NCBI RefSeq assembly: GCF_004378855.1
Contig: NZ_RYYL01000002.1
Location: 1 to 64,000 of the forward strand
Length of the DNA stretch: 64,000 bases
Source of the DNA: Campylobacter sp. US33a
Lineage (GTDB): Bacteria > Campylobacterota > Campylobacteria > Campylobacterales > Campylobacteraceae
Direction: 5' to 3'
Both the position numbers and the translations under genes were made by a program. The notes beneath the pieces were generated by a model that saw nothing but the letters and a program-made list of their open reading frames with translations, had not been told where the DNA came from and did not search any database. Below are positions 37,507-46,034 of this stretch, piece by piece. The number at the start of each line of letters is the position of its first letter. The stretch's first letter is position 1.

Positions 37507-38093
37507 AACTAGTTATCATCGATACAGCTTGTGCGAATTTAGCTTCACTTAAATTTTGTCTTGATAGATTAGGATTTAATGCTAAAATCAGCAGAGATTT
37601 AAAAGATTTAGAAAATGCGGATAAGCTTTTTTTACCAGGGGTTGGTACCGCAGCAAAGGCAATGAGTAATTTAGAAAGTTTTAATTTAATAGATTTTTTA
37701 AAAAATACCAAAAAACCCTTACTTGGTATTTGCTTAGGAATGCAAATTTTGGGAGATTTTTCCGAAGAGCTCGATCAAAAAACTTTAGGAATTATGCCTT
37801 TTAAAACACAAAAATTTGATTTGCCAAAAGAATACTCTTTGCCACACATGGGTTGGAATGAAGTTTCAAGCACGCACCCACTTTTTAAAGGCTTAAATGG
37901 GGCTTATTTTTACTTCGTGCATAGTTACTGCATAGCATTAAATGATTACACTATCGCATCAAGCGAGTATGGAGTGAAATTTAGTGCGTCTTTAGCAAAA
38001 GACAATTTTTATGGCGTGCAATTTCACCCTGAAAGAAGCGGTGAAGCGGGCGAAGAGTTGATTTTAAATTTCATTAAGGATATGACATGTTAA
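37503..38093 (+). CDS. hisH: imidazole glycerol phosphate synthase, glutaminase subunit
   Basis: 196 residues, class I glutamine amidotransferase. The nucleophile is Cys in [12 protein letters not shown] (about 81) and the His-Glu pair is in [10 protein letters not shown]. Supplies ammonia to HisF. Its ATG overlaps the methylase stop by four bases and its end overlaps hisA by seven. Confidence 0.96.
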   Translation: MKLVIIDTACANLASLKFCLDRLGFNAKISRDLKDLENADKLFLPGVGTAAKAMSNLESFNLIDFLKNTKKPLLGICLGMQILGDFSEELDQKTLGIMPFKTQKFDLPKEYSLPHMGWNEVSSTHPLFKGLNGAYFYFVHSYCIALNDYTIASSEYGVKFSASLAKDNFYGVQFHPERSGEAGEELILNFIKDMTC

Positions 38094-38812
38094 TCCCCGC
38101 ACTTGATTTAATTGACGGAGAAGTGGTACGTCTTGTAAAAGGCGATTATGAGCAAAAAAAAGTTTATAAATACGATCCTTTGGAGAAATTTAGAGAATAC
38201 GAAAAAGCAGGAGCGACTTGGCTTCATTTGGTGGATTTAAGCGGAGCAAAGGATACGAGCAAAAGACAACTTGCTTTGATAGAAAAGTTAGCTAGTAAGG
38301 TCAGTGTGAATTTACAAGTAGGTGGTGGAATTCGTACTAAAGCTGAGATAAAAGCTTTGCTTGAAAGTGGAGTAAAACGCGTGGTAATTGGATCTTTAGC
38401 GATTACAAACCCCGTGCTTTGCGAGGAAATTTTATCAAGTTTTGGAAGCGAAGCCATCGTTTTGGCTTTGGATACGATTTTAAAAGATGAGTATAAAATA
38501 GTCATTAACGCTTGGCAAGATACTAGCGATAAAAGTCTTTTAGAAGTTTTAGAATTTTATAGTGCTAAAGGCTTAAAACATATACTTTGTACTGATATTT
38601 CAAAAGATGGCACTATGCAAGGAGCAAATGTCTTACTTTATAAATTTATCTACGAAAAATTCCCACAAATTCATATACAAGCAAGCGGTGGTGTGGCGAG
38701 TTTAGAAGATCTTAAAAAACTAAAGGGCATTTGTAGCGGTGTAATTGTCGGAAAAGCTTTGCTGGACGGAGTTTTTAGCGTAGAAGAAGGGATAAAATGT
38801 CTAGCAAATTAA
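38087..38812 (+). CDS. hisA: phosphoribosylformimino-AICAR-phosphate isomerase
   Basis: 241 residues, a TIM barrel paralogous to His[21 protein letters not shown] and [13 protein letters not shown] mark the two phosphate-binding halves; the general acid/base aspartates are in the ALDLIDG and CTDISKDG strands. Its 3' end overlaps the next gene by 16 bases. Confidence 0.96.
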   Translation: MLIPALDLIDGEVVRLVKGDYEQKKVYKYDPLEKFREYEKAGATWLHLVDLSGAKDTSKRQLALIEKLASKVSVNLQVGGGIRTKAEIKALLESGVKRVVIGSLAITNPVLCEEILSSFGSEAIVLALDTILKDEYKIVINAWQDTSDKSLLEVLEFYSAKGLKHILCTDISKDGTMQGANVLLYKFIYEKFPQIHIQASGGVASLEDLKKLKGICSGVIVGKALLDGVFSVEEGIKCLAN

Positions 38813-39726
38813 CTTATAAAGAATTGATTATAGAAGTTTTAAAACAAGCCAAAAAGCCTTTAAGTGTGAGTGAAATTTGGCAAATTGCTCTTGAAAAAGG
38901 TTTGGATAAAAAACTTAGTAGTATAGGGCAAACACCTACTCAAACACTTTGGAATAGACTACTTACGGATAAAATTGATTTTATCAAATCTTCCATAAAA
39001 CCGACAACTTTTTGGTTAAAGGAAAGAGAAAAAGAACTTTTAAAACTTGGAAATAAAAATGAAATTATCATCGAAAAACAAGAAAAAAACAATTTTCACG
39101 AAAGAGATTTGCACCCATTATTAGTAAAATTCTTATATGAAAACGCAGATTTTAATTTAAATTGTAAAACCATTTATCACGAGCAAAGTAAAAAGGGTAA
39201 AAGTGGCGCAGATAAATGGAATTATCCTGATATTGTGGGAGTTTATTTTCCTTATGATGATTATGAAAAAGAAACCATAACGCTTTTAGAAAATATCAAA
39301 CAAAATAGCTATAAACTTTTTTCTTTCGAGCTTAAAATCACTTTGAATTTTTCGAATTTAAAAGAAAGCTATTTTCAAGCTGTGAGTAATTCTAGCTGGG
39401 CAAATGAAGGTTATTTGGTGGTTTTAAAAGAAATTGATAGTGAAGTTTTAAGCGAGTTAAGACGCTTAAATCAAAGCTTTGGCATAGGAGTGATAAAGCT
39501 TGAAAAAGATATTTTTAATTCTTCGATTTTGCTTAGTGCGAAAGAAAGAGAACTTGACATACAAACTTTAAATATGCTGATTAATAAAAATCCAAATTTT
39601 AAAGAATTTATAGATGATATAAATAAGCAAATCAAACTAGGCAGTGAAGCTAAAGTTCAAGCTAAATTTGACAAGATTAAAAGCGATGAAGAAATGCAAA
39701 AATATCTCAAAGAGAAAGGTATTTGA
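38797..39726 (+). CDS. HARE-HTH protein with nuclease-like C-terminal domain (Cj1602-like)
   Basis: 309 residues. Residues 1-~75 ([30 protein letters not shown]) are a HARE-HTH domain, a winged helix found in restriction and chromatin proteins. The C-terminal part has P144-D145 in YPDIVG and E178-x-K180 in FELKI, spaced like a PD-(D/E)XK nuclease, then [16 protein letters not shown] as in restriction-like folds. C. jejuni has Cj1602 at the same place between hisA and hisF. A role in histidine synthesis is unlikely; a DNA-modification sensor or nuclease is plausible. No partner methylase adjoins it. Confidence 0.75.
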   Translation: MSSKLTYKELIIEVLKQAKKPLSVSEIWQIALEKGLDKKLSSIGQTPTQTLWNRLLTDKIDFIKSSIKPTTFWLKEREKELLKLGNKNEIIIEKQEKNNFHERDLHPLLVKFLYENADFNLNCKTIYHEQSKKGKSGADKWNYPDIVGVYFPYDDYEKETITLLENIKQNSYKLFSFELKITLNFSNLKESYFQAVSNSSWANEGYLVVLKEIDSEVLSELRRLNQSFGIGVIKLEKDIFNSSILLSAKERELDIQTLNMLINKNPNFKEFIDDINKQIKLGSEAKVQAKFDKIKSDEEMQKYLKEKGI

Positions 39727-39735
39727 AAAGACAAA

Positions 39736-40503
39736 ATGCTTACAAAACGTATAATTGCATGTTTGGATGTAAAAGATGGCAGGGTAGTAAAAGGGACGCA
39801 GTTTAAAAACCATAAAGATATGGGAGATATCATAGAGCTTGCAAAGCGTTATTCGCAAAATGGTATCGATGAGCTTGTATTTTATGATATAGCTGCAAGT
39901 GCTAGAAAAGAACGCATTTCAAGAAATTGGGTAAGCGAAGTGGCTAAAAATATCAACATTCCTTTTTGTGTCGCAGGAGGCATTAAAAGCGAAGAAGATG
40001 CAGCCGAGCTTTTAGCTAATGGTGCGGATAAAATTTCTATCAATTCTCCTGCGTTAAATGATCCAAGCTTAATCACACGCCTTGCAAAAAACTTTGGTGT
40101 GCAGTGTGTTGTGGTTGGCATTGATAGCTTTAAAGATGAAAATGGCAATTTAAAGGTATTTAAATACACAGGCGATGAAAAGACAAGCACGCATAGTGGA
40201 AAAAGCACGATAGAGTGGGTTAAAGAAGTCCAAAATTTAGGTGCTGGAGAGATCGTGCTAAATATGATGAATCAAGACGGCGTTAAAAATGGCTATGATT
40301 TAGAGCAATTAGCCTTAGTAAAGCAAGAATGCAAAGTGCCTTTGATAGCAAGTGGCGGAGCTGGAAAAATGGAGCATTTTTTAGAAGCTTTTGAAGTAGG
40401 TGTTGATGGAGCTTTAGCCGCTTCTGTTTTTCATCAAAAAATCATTGATATTAAAGAATTAAAACAATACTTAAAAACTAAAGGCATAAGCGTAAGGATA
40501 TAA
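39736..40503 (+). CDS. hisF: imidazole glycerol phosphate synthase, cyclase subunit
   Basis: 255 residues. [22 protein letters not shown] at the start is the HisF signature; two phosphate sites ([10 protein letters not shown] and [11 protein letters not shown]). Makes the imidazole ring using ammonia from HisH. Two bases separate it from hisI. Confidence 0.97.
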   Translation: MLTKRIIACLDVKDGRVVKGTQFKNHKDMGDIIELAKRYSQNGIDELVFYDIAASARKERISRNWVSEVAKNINIPFCVAGGIKSEEDAAELLANGADKISINSPALNDPSLITRLAKNFGVQCVVVGIDSFKDENGNLKVFKYTGDEKTSTHSGKSTIEWVKEVQNLGAGEIVLNMMNQDGVKNGYDLEQLALVKQECKVPLIASGGAGKMEHFLEAFEVGVDGALAASVFHQKIIDIKELKQYLKTKGISVRI

Positions 40504-40504
40504 A

Positions 40505-41128
40505 ATGCAAAATTATGAAAATTTAAATGAAAAAATCAATTGGCAAAAGGTAGATGGACTTATACCTGCCATAATACAAGATGCAAAAACTTGTGAAGTT
40601 TTAATGCTAGGATTTATGGATCAAAAAGCTTTGGAAAAAAGCTTAGAAAGCAAAAAAGTCGTGTTTTTTTCACGCACTAAAAATCGCCTTTGGATGAAGG
40701 GCGAAGAAAGTGGAAATTTCTTAAATATAGTGGATTTAAGCCTTGATTGTGACAATGACACGCTTTTGATTTTAGTAAATCCCATGGGTCCTACTTGCCA
40801 CACAGGAGATATTTCTTGTTTTGAAAAGCTTTCTAAAAACGCAGATTTTGTCTTTTTATCGCGTTTAGAAAAGCTGATAAATTCACGCAAGAATGCTGAT
40901 GAAAGCACTTCTTACACTGCAAAACTTTTTAAAAGTGGCACCAAACGCATTGCACAAAAAGTCGGTGAAGAAGGCGTAGAAACTGCGCTGGCAGCGACGA
41001 TTAAAGACAAAGATGAGCTAATTTGTGAAGCAGCTGATTTGATGTATCATTTAAGCGTTTTGTTAGCAGATGCGAATTTAAGTTTTTCAGATGTGATTGC
41101 TAAGCTTAAAGAAAGACATAAAGAATAA
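40505..41128 (+). CDS. hisI: bifunctional phosphoribosyl-AMP cyclohydrolase / phosphoribosyl-ATP pyrophosphatase
   Basis: 207 residues, HisI (1-~110; [26 protein letters not shown] with the metal-binding Cys/His) fused to HisE (about 120-207; [20 protein letters not shown], the MazG-like pyrophosphatase). Steps two and three of the pathway. hisC is absent from the operon, as in C. jejuni. Confidence 0.96.
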   Translation: MQNYENLNEKINWQKVDGLIPAIIQDAKTCEVLMLGFMDQKALEKSLESKKVVFFSRTKNRLWMKGEESGNFLNIVDLSLDCDNDTLLILVNPMGPTCHTGDISCFEKLSKNADFVFLSRLEKLINSRKNADESTSYTAKLFKSGTKRIAQKVGEEGVETALAATIKDKDELICEAADLMYHLSVLLADANLSFSDVIAKLKERHKE

Positions 41129-41129
41129 T

Positions 41130-41642
41130 TTGAAAAGGACTATTTTAGGCTTTTTAATCTTTTTTGTTTATCCTGCTTCGATGATGTTTCTTATCTTAAT
41201 GCATAGAAAATATATTTCCGAAGTGCCTATGCTTAGTTCTCATGCAAGCGCGGAAATTTTTAAACGCATAAGTATTTATTATTTTTATCTTTTGGTAATT
41301 CATACCCCTTTATTTTTAGTGTGGAAAAAAGTTATTTTAAAGATAGAAAGTTTAAATTTTATAAATACTTTTTACTTTGGGATTGCTTTTAGTCTTTGTG
41401 TGTTTTTCTTGCTTACCTTGCCTTTAGATGGGCATTTAGCCTTAGTGCCTTTGCTTTGTGTATTGTTTGGTTTTGTCTTTGTTTTTAAATTTATTTATTT
41501 TTGTTTTAAACAAATTTCTCATTTTACTTGGAAAAAATTAATTTTGATTTTTACTTTTGTTTCGGGTGTTTGTGTAGGTTTGATTTATATCTTTTTTTGC
41601 CTTTATTATCAGCTTCATGTTTTTGATGATTATGATTTTTAG
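41130..41642 (+). CDS. unrecognised four-helix membrane protein after hisI
   Basis: About 170 residues with four or more hydrophobic helices (ILGFLIFFVYPASMMFLILM near the start). The TTG at 41130, two bases after the hisI stop, is the simplest start; the frame stays open to a TTG at 41097 inside hisI. No family recognised, and I do not recall a counterpart after hisI in C. jejuni. It may be read through from the his promoter. Confidence 0.55.
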   Translation: MKRTILGFLIFFVYPASMMFLILMHRKYISEVPMLSSHASAEIFKRISIYYFYLLVIHTPLFLVWKKVILKIESLNFINTFYFGIAFSLCVFFLLTLPLDGHLALVPLLCVLFGFVFVFKFIYFCFKQISHFTWKKLILIFTFVSGVCVGLIYIFFCLYYQLHVFDDYDF

Positions 41643-41796
41643 GTAAATTTTATAATATCCCCGCTCATAAAAGACCTTTGAATTTTATATTTTGAGCAGT
41701 ATTTTAATTTTTTGTTTGATTTATATTAAATTTAAAAATAAAATAAGATTAAATTATGATAAAGTCTTTATTTAGATTGATTTTCAAAGGTTTAAA

Positions 41797-43094
41797 ATGG
41801 AAAATTCACAAGAAAATTTACTTCAAAAGAAGATAAAAGAAATTCGTTTTAAAGCTATAGCGAGTATTGTTTGTGGCTTTTTAGGTATCATTCCTTATAT
41901 TGGAGCTTTATTTTCTCTTGCGAGTTTGATTTTATTTTTTATTGTGCTTTATGATTTAAAAATCTATGGTGGCGCTAAAAAACTATTTACCAACTTCTTT
42001 ATTGCGTTAGGAATTTTGATTTTTGGTAGTGTTATTGCTGTTATTGCTGTATTTATGATTTTAGAACCTCGCATTGGTTATAGTCGGTTTTATTTTAATG
42101 GGGATAATATCTTTTTAGGTATTGCTGTTTTTTTAATATTGTATGTCCTAATTATAGCTTTAATTTTTCCTTTTTTAAGGCCTTTTATTATGAAATCGCT
42201 AGAGTAACTAAACAAAAGTATTTTATCAATGTTTTTTGGGCTTATTTTATAGGGATTTGCACTTTGCCTTTATTTGGTTTAGGTGCTATAGGAATATTAA
42301 TAGGTGATATTTTAAAGCTTGTAGCGTGGATAGAATTTAAAGAATTTGATAAGCAAGAATTTTCAAACAAAGAAGAAAATTCAAACAGACAAGAAATTTT
42401 AAATAAAGAAAAATTTGCACTCTCAATACAAAAAGTTATTTTCGATTTTGATTTAAAATGGATTAAAATCACAATGACTTTATCTTTAATTTTAAGTGCA
42501 ATTGCTTTTGGAATTATAAATTTTGCCAAAATGATATTGTTTCAATCTATGTATTTTGAACCTATGAATTATGAGCCTAACGCTCGTCAAGACTTGTTGC
42601 AAAATCTTTTCAGCATTCATCCTTTTTTATTTTATTCGGCGATAATTTTAGCCTTACTTAGTGTGTTTTTATTTTGCAAAAAGTTAAAAACTTATAAAAT
42701 ATTTATTTATTTTCTTGTGTGGCAGGTTTTGGTTGTTCTTGGATCAAATTCGTATTCTATTTTAAAATTAATAATGAGTGAAAATATTTCTTTTGCGAAT
42801 AATATTTTTGGGAAAATTATAAGCATAGCTTCCATTATTCTTGCCTTTTTCTTCTTTAGGGCCTTAGTTCAAGTTACGAAAGAAAAACTTTTTTATTTTG
42901 TTTTTGTATTTTTTGCTTGTAAGGAGATTACAATATTTGTAAAATGGATTGTTTTTAAGATAACGGGTTTAGAAACGCCAGTATCAATGATAGCAACTTA
43001 TATTAATACTCCATTGATAATTATTTATTTGATTTTGTTTTTAATTACTTGGCTTAATTTAAAAGGGCAAAAAAGTGCAAAAATTAATCCTTAA
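41797..43094 (+). pseudogene. frameshifted multi-pass membrane protein gene
   Basis: The first part (41797-42207, 136 residues, four helices) and the second (to 43094, about 290 residues, six or more helices) read as one gene. In the second frame the sequence before 42264 is open and protein-like: KAFYYEIARVTKQKYF and INVFWAYFIGI. The frame change lies in a T-rich run at about 42164-42176. The first fragment has an ATG, and the second has no usable start of its own (TTG at 42264). Whether this is decay, slippage or a base-call error cannot be told. The whole product, about 432 residues, matches no family I know; a charged KEEN-rich loop lies at about 25-50 of the second fragment. Confidence 0.65.
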
Positions 43095-43210
43095 TAAAAC
43101 AAATAATCTTGCTTAAGATTTTAATGATTTTATAGCTTATTGAAAAAATTAGAAAAAAGGGGCTTGATTTTTTTTGATAACATTTTTTCAAATTTTTAAA
43201 AGGAGAAAAA

Positions 43211-43396
43211 ATGGCTATTACTTTAGCGGTTTAAAAGGGAAGTTTTATATATGTTTATGATGGAAACAAACAATTGTATGTTAAACCTGCAGGGCAGCTA
43301 GTTGGTTTCACAAGCTCAAATGTTAGTATAAAAAATTCGAGTTTTATATACACTTACGATGAAAAAGGAAGTCAAATATCTGTAACTCCTGTTTAA
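43211..43396 (+). pseudogene. SFIYxYD-motif microprotein gene with in-frame stop
   Basis: AAGGAGAAAAA and ATG at 43211 open a 62-codon frame that meets TAA at codon 8 (43232-43234) and then stays open to 43396. The rest encodes KGSFIYVYDGNKQLYVK and NSSFIYTYDEKGSQIS, two related beta-strand motifs. I recall similar ~60-residue proteins in Campylobacter with intact frames, so this copy is probably broken by one base (AAA to TAA). Function unknown. Confidence 0.6.
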
Positions 43397-43410
43397 ACTT
43401 TATACCTTTT

Positions 43411-44601
43411 TCAAGGCATAAAAATAATATCCACTAAGCTTTCATTTTCTAAAATTTCACATTCTTTTGGTGCTATCATTAATGCAGCTTTATTGTTAAG
43501 ATTATTTATAATCGCACTGGAGCCTTCTTTTTTACCTTCCAAATTTGCCAAAATGCGTCCATTTTTAAATTCCACATTACAGGCGACAAATTCCAAATAG
43601 GGACTTTTTTTCTTATAGCTTCCTTGCAAAAAAGCCTTGCAAACATAGTCTTTTGGCTGAAGTAGCCACGCATTTATTATTTCTCTTGCATAAAGATTAA
43701 ACATCACCATAGCAGAGTAAGGAAACCCAGGTAGGGCGATGATGAATTTTTCATCTATTTTAGCAATTTTTATATGACGCCCTGGTTTTATATCTGCTTT
43801 ATCAATGATGAGTTCGTATTCTTTAATGGCTTTTTTTAAAAAGTCAAAATCTCCCATAGAAACGCCACCCGTTGTAACTAAAATATCACAACTTCCCAAA
43901 GCAGCTTTTATAGCCTTTGAAGTATCTTTTTCATCATCTTTTAAAAGAGCAAATATGCGGACATCGCAATTTAAATTTTTAGCCAAATTTGCTATGGCGA
44001 TGTGATTAGAAGATCTAATTTGTGCAGGATTTTCCAAACTTTCGCCTAAATCTTTTATCTCACTTCCACTGCTTAAAACCCCAATTATAGGCTTTATAAA
44101 CACGCTAATGTGAAAAAATCCAAGTTCGGCTAGAAGCGCAATTTCACTATAATTTAGCTTCGTGCCTTTTTTAAGTAAAATTTCACCCTTTTTGTAATTT
44201 TCGCCAATCTCTCTAACCGCAAAGCCTTTAGGAACTTTTTTTTCTATAAAAAGCGTATTATTTTCCACTCTTACATTTTCCACAGGCACCAAAGTATCGC
44301 TTCCTTCACTCATCAAAGAGCCTGTAAAAGTCTTCACACAAGTATTTGCTTCAAGCTTAAATTCGGGCATTTTTCCAGCAGGAGTTATGCCCAAAATTTT
44401 TAAAGGCAGATCTTGATCTTCAAATTTAATAGCATAGCCATCCATTGCTGAAGTTGGCATACTAGGTTGGTTTTCACTCGCTTTTATATCATTTGCTAAT
44501 ATGCGTCCCAAACACTGCGTTAAAGCCACTTTTTCCACTCTTTCGTAAGGCTTTATGTGAGAATGCAAGATCTCTAAACTTTTTTCATAAGGCATTAGCA
44601 T
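43411..44601 (-). CDS. moeA: molybdopterin molybdenumtransferase MoeA
   Basis: 396 residues, full-length MoeA. Inserts molybdate (or tungstate) into adenylated molybdopterin. SAMDGYAI (about 50-57) is the conserved domain I motif; TTGGVSMGDFDFLKKA (about 239-254) and ALPGFPYSAMVMFN (about 288-301) belong to the MogA-like and linker regions. Last gene of a minus-strand cofactor cluster; Cj1519 in C. jejuni. The cofactor made serves FdhA, encoded about 8 kb away. GGAG precedes the ATG. Confidence 0.94.
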   Translation of the reverse strand: MLMPYEKSLEILHSHIKPYERVEKVALTQCLGRILANDIKASENQPSMPTSAMDGYAIKFEDQDLPLKILGITPAGKMPEFKLEANTCVKTFTGSLMSEGSDTLVPVENVRVENNTLFIEKKVPKGFAVREIGENYKKGEILLKKGTKLNYSEIALLAELGFFHISVFIKPIIGVLSSGSEIKDLGESLENPAQIRSSNHIAIANLAKNLNCDVRIFALLKDDEKDTSKAIKAALGSCDILVTTGGVSMGDFDFLKKAIKEYELIIDKADIKPGRHIKIAKIDEKFIIALPGFPYSAMVMFNLYAREIINAWLLQPKDYVCKAFLQGSYKKKSPYLEFVACNVEFKNGRILANLEGKKEGSSAIINNLNNKAALMIAPKECEILENESLVDIIFMP

Positions 44602-44603
44602 TT

Positions 44604-45026
44604 TTACTCCTTGATACCAATGTAAATTTGGACTTTATTTGCAGTATAAAAGTCAAAATCTGTTTCAAATTTTCTTTGCAAATTTGAATTTTTGAAAAAT
44701 TTATAAATTTCTTGCCAAAGTTTTGGTGTGATGATTTCAGGTTTTCCAAAGTCTTCAAAAAGCATATATTTTCCTTCTTTTATAAGCACTTTTTCACCCT
44801 TTTCTTTTTCTTTCACACCCACGCAGACTTTGTACTCTAAATTTTCTAAGTCTAAAGTGTTTTTATAATCATAATACACGCTATAAATTTCACTTGGTGT
44901 GCTAAGAATTTGATGAAAATTTTTCCATAAAGGAATGATTTGTGAAGTTTTAACATCACTTTCAAATTTGGCATTTGTCAAAGCGCTCACACCAAAAATA
45001 CTAAATTGTTCTAACTCTTTTATCAT
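44604..45026 (-). CDS. GyrI-like effector-binding domain protein
   Basis: 140 residues with the GyrI/SOUL-like fold pattern: FGVSALTNAKF near the start, then PLWKNFHQILSTPSEIYSVYYDYK, YKVCVGVKEKE, and FDFYTANKVQIYIGIK at the end. Such proteins bind small molecules and may be stand-alone or the effector part of regulators. It has no DNA-binding domain. It lies between moaE and moeA (2-base spacing to moeA, 4-base overlap with moaE), an unusual place in my recall of C. jejuni. Confidence 0.65.
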   Translation of the reverse strand: MIKELEQFSIFGVSALTNAKFESDVKTSQIIPLWKNFHQILSTPSEIYSVYYDYKNTLDLENLEYKVCVGVKEKEKGEKVLIKEGKYMLFEDFGKPEIITPKLWQEIYKFFKNSNLQRKFETDFDFYTANKVQIYIGIKE

Positions 45027-45466
45027 TTTAAAAGTCCAGCACCGCAGAGTTTACTTGATCTTTCTTTAGCGTAAATTCTTTGCTTATTTATCACATCGTA
45101 TTTCCAAATGGGCGCACTTGCTTTAAAATCTTCCACAAATTCATTGATGAGTTTAAGCCCTAATTTTCTTTGTTTGCTTAAAATCCCTGCTAAATACGAA
45201 CTTTCGTGAATTTTTACATCGCCAATTGAATGTGCAAAAAGCAAAATCACTCCATCATTTTCAACTCTTTTTTGCCATTCATTAAACCAATTTTTTAAAA
45301 GCGGTTCGTAAATATCAAAACTTAGAGCTTCAATGCTATTTTCTTCACGCACTATGCCACAAAATGTAAGCAGTGTACCACAATTTTTATTTTTTGCAAA
45401 TTCATACCATTTTGCATAAATTTGTGGGATTTCTAAAGCCCCATTTACAAGTATAAACTCACTCAT
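45023..45466 (-). CDS. moaE: molybdopterin synthase catalytic subunit MoaE
   Basis: 147 residues from the ATG at 45466; an in-frame GTG at 45478 overlaps moaD and is less likely. GIVREENSIEALSFDIYEPLLKNWFNEW, then AHSIGDVKIHES and WKYDVINKQRIYAK near the end, are typical MoaE. With MoaD it adds two sulfurs to precursor Z. Confidence 0.92.
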   Translation of the reverse strand: MSEFILVNGALEIPQIYAKWYEFAKNKNCGTLLTFCGIVREENSIEALSFDIYEPLLKNWFNEWQKRVENDGVILLFAHSIGDVKIHESSYLAGILSKQRKLGLKLINEFVEDFKASAPIWKYDVINKQRIYAKERSSKLCGAGLLK

Positions 45467-45467
45467 T

Positions 45468-45689
45468 TTAGCCCCCACAAACCGGTGGTAAAAGTGCTAT
45501 TTTATCGCCATCTTTTAAAGGGGTATTTTCATCAAAAATGATTGTTTCGTTTAAAGATACGGCGCAAAGTTCTAGCCATTCTTTTAAGCTTTCATCTTGT
45601 TTTAAAATTTCTTTTAATTCTTTTAAATTATTGATATTTAATTCTAGTTTGGGTTTGTTTATAGGACCTAAAAATTCAACACTAACCAT
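45468..45689 (-). CDS. moaD: molybdopterin synthase small subunit MoaD
   Basis: 73 residues, ubiquitin-like fold, ending LLPPVCGG; the C-terminal Gly-Gly is the thiocarboxylated sulfur donor. First gene of the minus-strand moaD-moaE-(GyrI-like)-moeA cluster, 345 bases from the autotransporter 3' end. Confidence 0.94.
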   Translation of the reverse strand: MVSVEFLGPINKPKLELNINNLKELKEILKQDESLKEWLELCAVSLNETIIFDENTPLKDGDKIALLPPVCGG

Positions 45690-45893
45690 AATTTCTCCAA
45701 AATTTTAAAAGTTTGAGTATAGCATTAAATTTTTTAGATTTTGTTTTAAAAGAATAGGATAGATGAAAATCTTAAAGAAATAAAAAATTTACATAAAAAT
45801 AAATTTTAAAAAGCAAAACAATTAAAAAACCACAAAAAAACAAAATCACTTCTTTTATGGTAGAGGAATTCTCAAAGAAAAAAGAGTTTTAAT

Positions 45894-45938
45894 AAAATCT
45901 TTAAAATCTTTAAAATCTTTAAAATCTTTAAAATCTTT
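45894..45938. repeat. 9-bp tandem repeat, five copies
   Basis: AAAATCTTT repeats exactly five times head to tail, in the gap between moaD and the autotransporter gene. The unit is an imperfect palindrome. Copy number is likely to vary between strains. The rest of the 345-base gap shows only the terminator hairpin below. Confidence 0.92.
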
Positions 45939-45940
45939 TG

Positions 45941-45974
45941 TAAAAAAGTAAAGTGATTGAATTTCACTTTACTT
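45941..45974 (-). terminator. Rho-independent terminator of the autotransporter gene
   Basis: AAGTAAAGTGA (45946-45956) and TCACTTTACTT (45964-45974) are a perfect 11-bp inverted repeat with a 7-base loop. On the minus strand the stem runs into TTTTTTA, so it terminates the autotransporter transcript. Confidence 0.82.
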
Positions 45975-46034
45975 GGTTAAAATAAACTTAGCTAAGTAAA
46001 ACAAAATAGATTCATTTTACTGAGCTTTAAATCC

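Noticed and set aside
42264-43094. Separate gene starting at TTG 42264
   Set aside because: The frame is open and protein-like upstream of the TTG and joins the preceding membrane gene, so a frameshifted single gene explains it better.
45894-45938. Possible CRISPR-like array
   Set aside because: Units are 9 bases, head to tail with no spacers. No cas genes are seen in the window.
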